Below, one piece after another: positions 52,834-62,315 of a DNA stretch of 64,000 nt (the first letter of the stretch is position 1; each line of letters opens with the position of its first letter). A model generated the notes under the pieces. The model saw only the letters and a list, made by a program, of their open reading frames with translations. It had not been told where the DNA came from and did no database searches. The DNA comes from Cylindrotheca closterium (Eukaryota > Bacillariophyta > Bacillariophyceae > Bacillariales > Bacillariaceae), in contig CAKOGP040001858.1 in the NCBI GenBank assembly GCA_933822405.4, forward strand, positions 248,001 to 312,000, read 5' to 3'. The translations under genes and the position numbers were made by a program.

Positions 52834-53297
52834 AACGTCTTCAGCACGTTGGCGTTCTCGCGGGGAAATAGAATTTTCTCGGGTTAGTCAGAGTGCGTCT
52901 TGTTTAGCGACTTGGTCAGTTCATTACCCTAGGCACGGCATTGACGATAGGAAGTGGAGAGAGCAATGCATGCAAATATATAGACAACAGTGCAGATCAG
53001 ACATATGTTATGAGGTGGGTGATGGGAGCAGAGTGCGATGATGGGGCACAAATAACTCAAAATGGGGGTGATGTCAATTGCGTATGAAGACAGACTGCGC
53101 TATTCGTGACCCGCATATGAGTCATGAGTCTATGACATGAAGAGTACTATGATGACAAAATGAAGTGACAAATTAGTCATATAGGTGCAGCATACACATG
53201 GGACGACAAAGCTTCAATCTGGACTGAGTATATAGACAATACGTTGACCAATCAGTCTTTCAATAGTGAAAAAAATGTAAATGTTCAAAAAGATTCA
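52834..53297. other. Intergenic region
   Basis: Promoter of HA copy 1 and 3' flank of the Cys-repeat gene. No gene seen. Confidence 0.5.
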
Positions 53298-56221
53298 CTA
53301 GGGTGGTAGCTCGGCATAATAGCAGCATCGTGTCCCACCGGTTCCATCAATAAAATCGATGTCACCGGGCGAAGCAGCGCGCGCATTGCAACTCCCACTG
53401 GGGACAACGGTATTGTCTGGTAGACAAGCGCAACACCTATGATTTCATATGTGCATTGTGAAAATGGGTTAGACAGTACTGCATGTTTCTGTCATAATAA
53501 CCAAAATGGTGAGCAAGGTACTACTTACGCTTGACAGTTACAGCTGCCATCTCCAATTGTAATCTGATTCAATTCCTTGCATGCATCAATCCCGTTGCAA
53601 CTGTTGTCTCCAACTGTATGGTCCCAACCTCCCTGGCATGCTTTGAATCCGACACAACTGAAGCTTCCAACATTCCCACTTCGATACGAACAGGCATATG
53701 ATCCGATGCAAGACGTATCGCCAATCTCATCACGTTGAGTCTTGCACGCCAACATTCCTGAGCACGAGTTTGTTCCGATAACTCCTTTTGATCCTGTACA
53801 AGCATATGTTCTGCTACCAATCGAGTCGCCACAGGAGCCAACGCCAACAGAAAAAGTACCTCCAAATGTAGTGCAGCAATCCCCAGGAGTATTACATTGA
53901 TTATCTCCTATTGTGACGCCATAATCAAAGCAGGCACAGCATCTGTAGATTTTGCATTGCAACCAGCAAGGTAGTTAGTCTATGTCTTACACCAAACAAC
54001 AACGACGGCAATCCTAAGTTTCTTCTTACTCGACACAATTGCAAGAGTTGCTTCCAATCTGAACACTGGCTAGATTACTGCAGGCAAGAGATACAGAGGT
54101 TCCGTCCCAATTGGAAGCCCCTCCATTGCACGAGTTGTCCCCAATAATCATTGCGTAGCTCGATCTGCACTCGGCATTGCCGTTACAACTCCCTGTTCCA
54201 ATTGACATACTTCCCGAATAGCCACAGTCATCAGTTCCGGTACAAGATCCACAAGGGTGAATCGAGAAAGGACTCGGGGTGCTTGCACATGCATTGGTGC
54301 CAGAACAACTGGGATTCGGACAGACACTGGGAGTCGCACTAGGGGCAACACTTGATATCATGCTTGGCGCTGGCGACGGCTGTCCAAAAGGGGGCTTGCT
54401 GCTCGGAGATTGACTGGGTATTCCAGTAGGACTAGGCGTTGGATTTGGCGTTTGTCCTGGAGTTGGAATGGGTGTTGGGTTCGGCGTTTCTCCTGGAGTG
54501 GGAATGGGTGTAGGATTTGGCGTCGGACCCGGTGTAGGAGTAGATGTAGGATTTCTGGTAGGATTTCTTGTGGGTCCCGGAGCTGGTGCTCGAGTTTGAC
54601 TCGCTGTGGGTGGAGTTGAGGGTGCCAACGAAGGCTGCTCGGATGGTTCTTTGGTTGGCAATCGAGTTGGCAACTTGGTGGGCGATGAAGTTGGATCTGG
54701 TGAAGGGCCAAGCACAGGTGCATTCGTTGGATTTGGAGTGATTGGTTTATTGGGTGTCAATGATGGATTCATAGATGGCGAGCTGGAAAAGTCTTCTTCG
54801 ACAGGTGGCGTTGGCCATAGGCTTGGGGCAGCCGTGGTGATATTTGACATGGTTGGGTCAAAGGCATCATCTTGTTGTAATATCGCAATATCCACAACCT
54901 CAATGAATTCATAAGGCTGGCTCGGTGTCAATTTCAGCCTTGGAACCAATGGCTCTCTCTTGAACTCTCGCTTGATTTCTTCGAGCAAATCCACCTCTTC
55001 GGGGACCGGAACTTGCAAGTATACATCTAGGAACAATCGCAAATGGGTACAGAACGAGTCTGCATAATTCAGACATGCTTCGTTCGACTGCCAAACACGA
55101 ATATCAGAAATCAAAGTGTTCCCAATGACGTATAGTTCAAATATGGTATTCTCAGCTTCACTATTCCCAGCTTCACTAATCTCTTGTAACTTTCGATTAT
55201 TCTCGGTACTACCGAGGATACGCTCTTCTAGGATTTGAATCTGTTGTTCTGTACAGCCAAGCAGCACGGTTAGGATATAGAGTAGAATCCGTCGCTTCAG
55301 ACCTTCTAGTTCGCCGGGACTCATGTCTGCTTTCGACTCTCGGATGACTGCCAAATCGAGATAAAGCGATGTGGAATCCACAAAGTCTTGATTGGCCATT
55401 CCAGTTCCATTGGCCACCGATTCGCAATCCTCAATAGACGGTGGCAAGATAACAGTAATAATGGTATCGCTCTCCTTTTTTGGTAAGCCAAAGATACCAC
55501 CCACAATGGCTCCAGCAACGGCCAAGACACAAAAGACTAAGCAACAACAAATGTTTCTCTTAGAAAATCGTCCCTTTTCGTCTTCTTCGTCATCTCGGGC
55601 TACTGCCACTACCACATCTCCGTCTTCTTGTGGTTCGTGGCCATTCTCTTGAATCGTATTTCTCATATCTTCTGCTCCTCGTTCATACGCCTGCCGTACT
55701 TCTTCATCTCGATCCGGTGATATTTCGGCAGCAATCATCATTTGATCATCCGTTCTACTGGTGATGGTATTGGTGGTAGTAATGCTTGGACTACTATTAG
55801 GCGGATTTAGGGAGGGATCAACAGGAAAGGCACCCGGTTGAATATTATCACTGCTAGAAACGGAAGAGAGGTCATCCGTATTGGGGGATTCTTGACGATT
55901 ATTGCTTCTTCTCCGGTTCTTCGAAGATCGTTTGGTGGATCCTCGCTTGTTGGAAGCACGACGAGAGGACGGTCCAGATGGCGACTTTGAGGAAGAAGAT
56001 GCGGACGATCTTCTAGAGGATCTGTGGGAAGCGGATTTTCGGCTAGGCTTTGTGTCATGATGATATGTTTTTGCTTGATGATGCCTGCTACTGCTCTTCT
56101 TACGTTGGTGTTTATTTGAACCTAATGATGAAGCCTTGTTAGTAGTCTTACTCAGGTAAAGCTGTGGCCTATCTCCATTACCGGTACGTTCGGAATCTCG
56201 CTTGGAATTCTCTGCCGTCAT
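53298..56221 (-). CDS. Type II membrane protein with Pro-Thr stalk and tandem Cys repeats
   Basis: Three exons, 56221-54030, 53942-53529 and 53436-53298; introns of 87 and 92 nt, both phase 2. 914 residues. Residues 1-220 are cytosolic, with Ser/Arg-rich and acidic parts; a single membrane segment follows (ICCCLVFCVLAVAGAIVGGIFG). Outside, a helical region of about 240 residues with three Cys leads to a long PTPxPTP stalk. The C-terminus has about ten Cys repeats of the form IGxxSCxGxxAC, about 20 residues each, probably a small disulfide-linked solenoid. Two blocks of repeats end in SCNCxxCCAC, and an intron splits each block at the same spot, so the block and its intron were duplicated together. 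The 5' end was set at MTAENSKR; the frame extends further but without coding character. A surface protein facing wall or medium is inferred. Confidence 0.85.
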
Positions 56222-56971
56222 CCTTGCGACAAGTAAAAGGCACAGAATAGAATTGAGATGTGATGTGATGTAATGTAATGTTACATTATTATTTGGGCCA
56301 TGATCCATGATGCACTCTTTTATTACGTACTGGTTCGCAGTTTCTGTCTGCACTTGATGAGTGAGTCTTGGTCTCACGTCTCAAAAAGATAGCGGAGACG
56401 AGCCAATGTATATAAAATATATATAAAATATTACCTCGCGATGTAATCTTGATCGGAACTATCGAATACAGCGTTAAATAAGAGCGATTGCCTTTAATTG
56501 AGAAATTTTTCTGAAGAAGATTATATTTGTTCTCCACTATACCGGGTATCTCGTCATATTCATTTCAAAAAAAGCTCATTTTGAAATTCAGTTTCGAATT
56601 TGAAGCGCACCTTTTCCAGATTGCAATATACTCGTAAATTTTTTACACCATGAGCTCGTGGAGTTATAAAATACAACGCTAGCCTCTGACACTTTTTGAT
56701 TGTTGACAATCGCAGATGTGGGTGAATAATGAAAAAGAATTGGAATTCCACCTAGGAATAGCAGCATGATATCGGAGAGACCTAGCGATGAATTAGTTTT
56801 ATAGTATGAGATGGTCACATCACATGCATCTAAGTAGTAGGTATTGGTTGATGGAAGTGACTTTTTCATCCAGCAGAATAAAAACGCAATACTCCGGTAT
56901 TGATGGTCTGCCGAATTGAAAATTGGATCGAACTATAATTCGAAACAAGTGTAATTCATCGAAACTCAAAA
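56222..56971. other. Intergenic region
   Basis: 750 bp between the Cys-repeat gene and the 3' end of HA copy 2. The two short minus-strand frames here have no domain character. Confidence 0.5.
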
Positions 56972-59164
56972 CTATGCTTTCCGATAAAGGCCAATCTCTT
57001 CCAGCTGCTGAATTTGCAGTGTTGATAACTCCGCTTTAAAGTTTTCATATGGCCTTCCGTCGTATTTTGCTCGCTGCCTTATCACCCAGTGGTAAAGACC
57101 CTGGTATTCTTTGCGTGGAACTCGGAGATGCCCGTGTTCCTTCCGAAACTGAACAAGCTCGTTGTACCGTATTTGCCATTCGACGTCGTAACGGTCCGAT
57201 GTCCAAGGAAACCCGATTCGCTCCAAAAGGTAAATTTCCGGTTTTATCAATGGTCTCTGACGCACACTGGAAGTTGCCTTGTACCTCATGCGTTGTTTAT
57301 CCACCCATTTATAAAGGGACGTGTATTCCTTGGAGTCTACCAAAAAATTTCCATGCCGATTCGCAAACTCCACTATCTCATCATAATGTGCGTACCAGCC
57401 TCTTGCTTCGCGCCCATTTGGTAGAATGGGAAAGTCAATGCTCTCCAAATGTGACCGTTGATCATTAGATAGCGGAACATGACCATACGCACCTCTCAGT
57501 CTCATTCGTTGCTGTCGCATCCAACGGTAGAGATTGGGATCATCTTTGTGAGTCGGGAAGTTTCCATCATGCTCCGTTCGGTATCTATTTAGTTCAGCAA
57601 ATATCGCATTCCACGTCGTTCGAGGCTGGTCTTCAAAGAAAGAAAAGTCAATCTGTTCCAAAAGCTCCAGCTCTTCCTGCGACAATGGCTTCTGTCCCTT
57701 CATTCCCCTGTACCTCTTGCCTTGTACCTGGATCCAATTATAAAGGCTGGGATTGTCCTTCTTGTTCACTTGCACATGACCATTCTGCTTATAATACTCC
57801 ACAATCTTGGCATATGTCTCATGCCACGTCCTTTCCTTCCAATCTAGAGACCAGCTAAAGTTTAGGCTTTCCAGTTTCTCGATTTGTTCATTGGACAAGC
57901 CATTTGTTACAGGTCCGTGATATCGTTGTCGTTGAATGGTCATCCATTCGTAGAGAGTAGAGTCATTGTCGCGATCGACCTGAACATTATCATGCTCTTT
58001 GTAGTATTGAAGCAGCGCGGCGAACATTATTTTCCACTCCGAGTAAATTCCTTTCCAAGGAAATTCAATCTCGTCCAAGAGCTTGATTTGCTTCTCGGAA
58101 AGGCGTCCTTCGTCGCGCTTCCTGCGCTGATCGATTGTCCATTGATATATACTCTCTGTCTGTCTGTTGGTCCGCCCTTGCTTTGGCTGACAGTGACCAT
58201 GAGTCTGTTTGAACCTTACTAGCTCGTCATACTTGGCGTGCCACTTTTTATCATACCGCTCGTTCTGCCACGAGAATCCAATGTCATCCAACAATCGTAT
58301 TTGATCCTCAGAGAGAGCCCTACCTCTCCCAGCACGCCGCCTTTTCTGACGCCTCATCCACAAATAAATCGGCGAACCAGCTGGCACCCAAAGGTGCCCA
58401 TGCTTATTGCGAAAGTCAACAAGCTCGTTGTACTTTGCCATCCATTCATCATCCAAAGGGTTAGGTACCCATTCGAATCCGATATCATCCAACAGTTCCA
58501 CTTGGGCATTGGAAAGACTCGTATATCCATTTACACCCTTACGCCTCGCCCGTTGGTCCAATAACCATTCGTATAGGGTATTATCGCTAGGTTTCACCTT
58601 AAGATCCCCATTGACGCGACGATATTTCACGAGCTCGTGGTACTTGTCATACCACAGTGTTCTACGCATGTTGAACTCGAATCCATTGTCCTTCAATAGA
58701 CGAAAGCGAACCTTACGATCAAACTGCCGTAGGCTCGTGAGCCCTTTTATTTTGAACTGCTTGTATTCGAGTCTCTGATCATGACAGAATTTTGCCAATG
58801 TTGGAAATTCGCGTGTCAGATTGTCGGGAGCATTTTGCGGAAAGTTGCAGTGGCCATATTGTTCCTTGAAGGACAATAGCTCCTGAAATTGCTCATCCCA
58901 GTCATACTCAAGCTGTATCTCGCCCTCCTGTGTAGAATCATCTGCCGTGTCAAGAACGGCAGCATCAGGAGCTGACAACGGACATGTTGTTACAGGGTAG
59001 TGGAATGTTGATACTTGGTGTTGTCTGAAGGAAAAGGAACTTCCTGAATGCTGCTGCTGAAACGCTGTCGTTTGCTCAATAAGATGAAGCAAAAGTAGGA
59101 TCACTGAAGGAATTGTAAGCGTTACAAGTCTTCTTGCTGATTGGAAAGAAGAGCGAATTGTCAT
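56972..59164 (-). CDS. HA-repeat protein with plastid-type presequence (HA copy 2)
   Basis: 730 residues, single exon, same organisation as HA copy 1: signal peptide (LTIPSVILLLLHLIEQTTAF, Phe at the cleavage point) and nine HA repeats. Between roughly residues 45 and 670 the two proteins differ at only a handful of positions, for example MRRTLW against MQRTLW. The two ends differ strongly: the last 55 residues here (LYHWVIRQRAKYDGRPYENF) are unlike copy 1 (LYKWVQRQRGRYNGTYNRT), and the first 15 residues are also unrelated. The copies are 4.2 kb apart, in the same orientation, with the Cys-repeat gene between them. Probably nucleic-acid binding; location inferred from the presequence. Confidence 0.88.
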   Translation of the reverse strand: MTIRSSFQSARRLVTLTIPSVILLLLHLIEQTTAFQQQHSGSSFSFRQHQVSTFHYPVTTCPLSAPDAAVLDTADDSTQEGEIQLEYDWDEQFQELLSFKEQYGHCNFPQNAPDNLTREFPTLAKFCHDQRLEYKQFKIKGLTSLRQFDRKVRFRLLKDNGFEFNMRRTLWYDKYHELVKYRRVNGDLKVKPSDNTLYEWLLDQRARRKGVNGYTSLSNAQVELLDDIGFEWVPNPLDDEWMAKYNELVDFRNKHGHLWVPAGSPIYLWMRRQKRRRAGRGRALSEDQIRLLDDIGFSWQNERYDKKWHAKYDELVRFKQTHGHCQPKQGRTNRQTESIYQWTIDQRRKRDEGRLSEKQIKLLDEIEFPWKGIYSEWKIMFAALLQYYKEHDNVQVDRDNDSTLYEWMTIQRQRYHGPVTNGLSNEQIEKLESLNFSWSLDWKERTWHETYAKIVEYYKQNGHVQVNKKDNPSLYNWIQVQGKRYRGMKGQKPLSQEELELLEQIDFSFFEDQPRTTWNAIFAELNRYRTEHDGNFPTHKDDPNLYRWMRQQRMRLRGAYGHVPLSNDQRSHLESIDFPILPNGREARGWYAHYDEIVEFANRHGNFLVDSKEYTSLYKWVDKQRMRYKATSSVRQRPLIKPEIYLLERIGFPWTSDRYDVEWQIRYNELVQFRKEHGHLRVPRKEYQGLYHWVIRQRAKYDGRPYENFKAELSTLQIQQLEEIGLYRKA

Positions 59165-60087
59165 GTTTCAGCAATGTTGTGTATCGTTGCTTGACTTTCC
59201 CCTTAACCAAGAAATCTTTCAGGTTTCAACTGTTCGAGTTATCAGGTGACTTATTCAAGACAGTGATGCAGCCATGGTATAGACGGCACGAAGGAATGGA
59301 GAGTAATAACAGAAAAGTGCGAACGATGTCTCTCTCATCTTTAATTGCGCATTTGGTATACTTTGTGTACACGTGTAACATGTACATGTACCGGTGAGAC
59401 GAAGGTTCGACCACTGTCGACATTCTAGTCAACGGGTCGAACAAGATTCACCCGCAAGCGAAACTCCGAATTTCCAGTGCAATCTGTCTACCCGTCTTGG
59501 ATCCTACTCTTTCCAGGGATCCAGGGATGCTTAAGCAACACATGATCAACACATGATCAGGAAGTCATTCAGGAATGAAAATGACTGATTTCAAGACTGG
59601 AATACGATTAGCTCAAAGAGAGATCGGCAACGATCTCTCTCACAATGTCTATTTTTTAACAATCTTTTCCATTTTCAAGACCCCCGCTTTTGCGCCTCGT
59701 CTGTCCCTATACCGGTACCGTTACCTTGCTAGCACTCTTTGTGCGACACGCGGCACGACTGCACATTTTTAACAACAATAATGTGCGATGCTATGAAACC
59801 GGCGATATTTACCCAGGAAGGTGTTTTAGAGTGGGGTTTTTGTCTTTCAATCGTAGAATTTGTTCGACATATGAACCCACCATCTTTTTGATCGTACACG
59901 TGTACGTCTACATCAAGTATCAGGTATCCATACGTAGTGTACAGTGCTCGTACCCTTTCACATCGTTTTTCAATCGTTCTTTCACACACAAAAAAACAAA
60001 GCACAAAATACAGATATATACAATTCCTCAAACCACTTTTGAAACAACCAACAACCAACCCTAAACAATTATACAATACATTGCATA
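59165..60087. other. Intergenic region and start of a tandem duplication
   Basis: Promoter of HA copy 2 on the left. From about 59810 the sequence resembles 61298-61453, the leader of the second RGLE gene, so the duplicated unit starts here. No other gene. Confidence 0.55.
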
Positions 60088-60789
60088 ATGGTACCTATCG
60101 TAACTCTGCAGCAGAACGTGTTGAAACCACCAGCATGCGAAGATCGCTTTTCCACTCGTATCAGTGGTTCTGACGACATTCCATTACCCTGTCATCGCCA
60201 GGCCAGCACTGTTGGCGATGATGCCTCGTCTACTCACCAGAAAAGGGTCCATTTCAACCGCAAACAAAACTCTCATGACAACATTTGTCGGGATGATTAC
60301 ACTGACGAGGAGCTAGCTGCCTGTTGGGTCACCCAGGAAGAGAGGGCAAGCCACTATAAGTGTTTTGAGAAGACTATCAAGCGAATGGAATCGGGCAAGA
60401 AGGCCAACAAGGACAATACTTACAGGGGCCTTGAAGATTTCTTACAGACCGACTCCATAGACAGGACTGTACACGATTGCATTGATGCAGTTATGGATGA
60501 ACAGAAAAGACAATGGGACATTTCATTCAAAGTTATCGAGTGGGATCTCTTTCGTGAAGTGTCGCGGGAGGTAAGCACCCAGTCCGCAAAATATTCACTC
60601 GCAATGGCTCAATACGACGCACATGAAACCTGCGCGGCGAATATTGCCGAAGAAGACGACGACTCGTTTGAAGGTGACGACTTTCCAAAAGGTGCTGCTG
60701 AGATCCCGCAATCTTTTAAGGATAACGCGAACTGCAAACATTTTTGGCACCCCAAAAAACTAAGAAGCCACATGCAACCATCTAGCTAG
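60088..60789 (+). CDS. Diatom-family protein of unknown function (RGLE family), tandem copy A
   Basis: 233 residues, one exon. Layout: a variable Ser/His-rich N-terminus with KRVHF, an acidic Cys/Asp segment (CRDDYTDEELAACWVTQEER), the family core YRGLEDF, a helix with AVMDEQKRQWD, then a C-terminal helix (STQSAKYSLAMAQYDAHETC) and an acidic tail. This matches the protein at 44643 in order of elements and the neighbour at 61454 almost throughout. No known domain or catalytic motif. No signal peptide, so intracellular. It is one half of a tandem duplication with about 80 percent protein identity by eye. Function unknown. Confidence 0.82.
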   Translation: MVPIVTLQQNVLKPPACEDRFSTRISGSDDIPLPCHRQASTVGDDASSTHQKRVHFNRKQNSHDNICRDDYTDEELAACWVTQEERASHYKCFEKTIKRMESGKKANKDNTYRGLEDFLQTDSIDRTVHDCIDAVMDEQKRQWDISFKVIEWDLFREVSREVSTQSAKYSLAMAQYDAHETCAANIAEEDDDSFEGDDFPKGAAEIPQSFKDNANCKHFWHPKKLRSHMQPSS

Positions 60790-60967
60790 AATAAGCTCCA
60801 AGCGAGCATAAACCCTAGGCGCCGCATGCTTTACGACCAACCAAATGCACCATATCAGTTCTAAGACCACGACAATGTAAACATATTGCTAATACCTTTT
60901 ATATTCGTTCTACTGCACCTATGATTTACACTTTAGATTTTAAATCACTACGACCAAGCTGAATCAT

Positions 60968-61175
60968 TCAGTGGGTCAGTATTCCTCGGCCACGAATGAC
61001 AAAAGTATAGCAGCATCCAGCGCCGCATATTGTACATGGGACTGGCTCAATGGGCGTTTGGACCAGTCAGAACGCTGCTCATCGTTCAATAATTCCCAAG
61101 AAGGTGCAAATCTTGAGGCTTGAGGCCTGGCATCTGTTTGGAAGGAAATTGTGGTTCGTGTCTTTCATTTTTGTG
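60968..61175 (-). pseudogene. Truncated 3' fragment of the exonuclease gene
   Basis: Closely resembles the last 200 bases of the exonuclease gene at 62316-62530, including codons for QYAALDAA and the preceding WSERPLSQ region, but with frameshifts and no upstream part. It marks the right end of the duplicated unit, which copied the RGLE gene together with the tail of its neighbour. Confidence 0.8.
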
Positions 61176-61453
61176 TCTTGGGATCGCATCCAGCGGTATA
61201 TATATATATGCGGCTCCAATCGTAAAATCTTCGTTATTATATATGGACGAAAGAGTGGCGACTTAAGAACAGCGCTACACGATGCGATCTTGGAATATTT
61301 TCAATTTACCCAGAAAGGTGTATGGAGCGCGGTCTTTGTATCGTGGAATTTGTTCCTCATTATTTTGATCTTTCTTTCACAAAATATAGTACATCAGTTC
61401 CTAAAACATCTTTTGGAACACAAACCCGATTCAAGTAAACAATACAACACATA
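61176..61453. other. Spacer and leader of RGLE copy B
   Basis: The left half appears unique to this interval; from about 61298 it resembles the leader of copy A. Includes a TATATATATA stretch near 61200. Confidence 0.5.
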
Positions 61454-62149
61454 ATGGTCCCTCTCGTAAATCGTCAAGTGCTGAAACTACCATCATGCGA
61501 TGATCGCTTTTCCACCCGTTTTAGTGGTTCTGACAACATTCCATCACCCTGCCATCGCCGGGCCAGCACTGTTGGCGATGATGCCTCGTCTGATCCGAAG
61601 AAAAGGGTACATTTCAGCTCCAAACGACGGTCTCGTGACATCATTTGTCGGGATGATTACACTGACGAAGAGTTAGCTGCCTGTTGGGTCACCCAAGAAG
61701 AGAGGGAAAGACACTACAAATCCTTTGAGAAGACTGTCAAGCGGATGGAATCGGGCAAGAAGGCCAAGAAGGACGATACTTACAGAGGTCTTGAAGATTT
61801 CTTACATACCGACTCCATTGATAGGACCATACACGATTGCATTGATGCAGTTATGGATGAACAGGAAAGGCAATGGCAAATTTCAATCAATGTTATTGAT
61901 TGGGATCGGTTTCGCGAAGTCTCGCTGGAAGTAAGCACCCAGTCCGCAAAATACGCCCTTGTAATGGCTCAATACGACGCACATGAAACTTGTGCGGCGA
62001 TTATTGCCGAAGAAGATGATGATTCGTTCGAGGGTGACGAATTTACAAAAGGAGCTGCTGAGATCCCTCAATCATTTAAGGATAACGCAAACTGCAAACA
62101 GTTTTGGCACCCAAGAAAGATAAGAAGCCAAATGCAATCATCTTGCTAG
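61454..62149 (+). CDS. Diatom-family protein of unknown function (RGLE family), tandem copy B
   Basis: 231 residues, one exon, paralogous to the gene at 60088: the same start MVP, the same KRVHF, CRDDYTDEELAACWVTQEER, YRGLEDF, AVMDEQERQWQ and STQSAKYALVMAQYDAHETC segments, and the same end (FKDNANCKQFWHPRK). Differences are scattered and mostly conservative, which suggests both copies are under constraint. The 5' leader and 3' flank also align. Stop codon lies about 165 bp from the convergent exonuclease gene. Function unknown; probably intracellular. Confidence 0.82.
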   Translation: MVPLVNRQVLKLPSCDDRFSTRFSGSDNIPSPCHRRASTVGDDASSDPKKRVHFSSKRRSRDIICRDDYTDEELAACWVTQEERERHYKSFEKTVKRMESGKKAKKDDTYRGLEDFLHTDSIDRTIHDCIDAVMDEQERQWQISINVIDWDRFREVSLEVSTQSAKYALVMAQYDAHETCAAIIAEEDDDSFEGDEFTKGAAEIPQSFKDNANCKQFWHPRKIRSQMQSSC

Positions 62150-62315
62150 AATGAGCTCAAAGTGAGAGCATACCTTAGGCGTCGTATGCTATACGACCAG
62201 CCAAATGCACATGTCTATATTGAAATGATACTGTACAATTAAATAGTCGCTTCATTCTTTATTCGTCCCACCTTATGGTCTACATTTTAGAATAATTTTT
62301 TGGGACCATGTTGAA

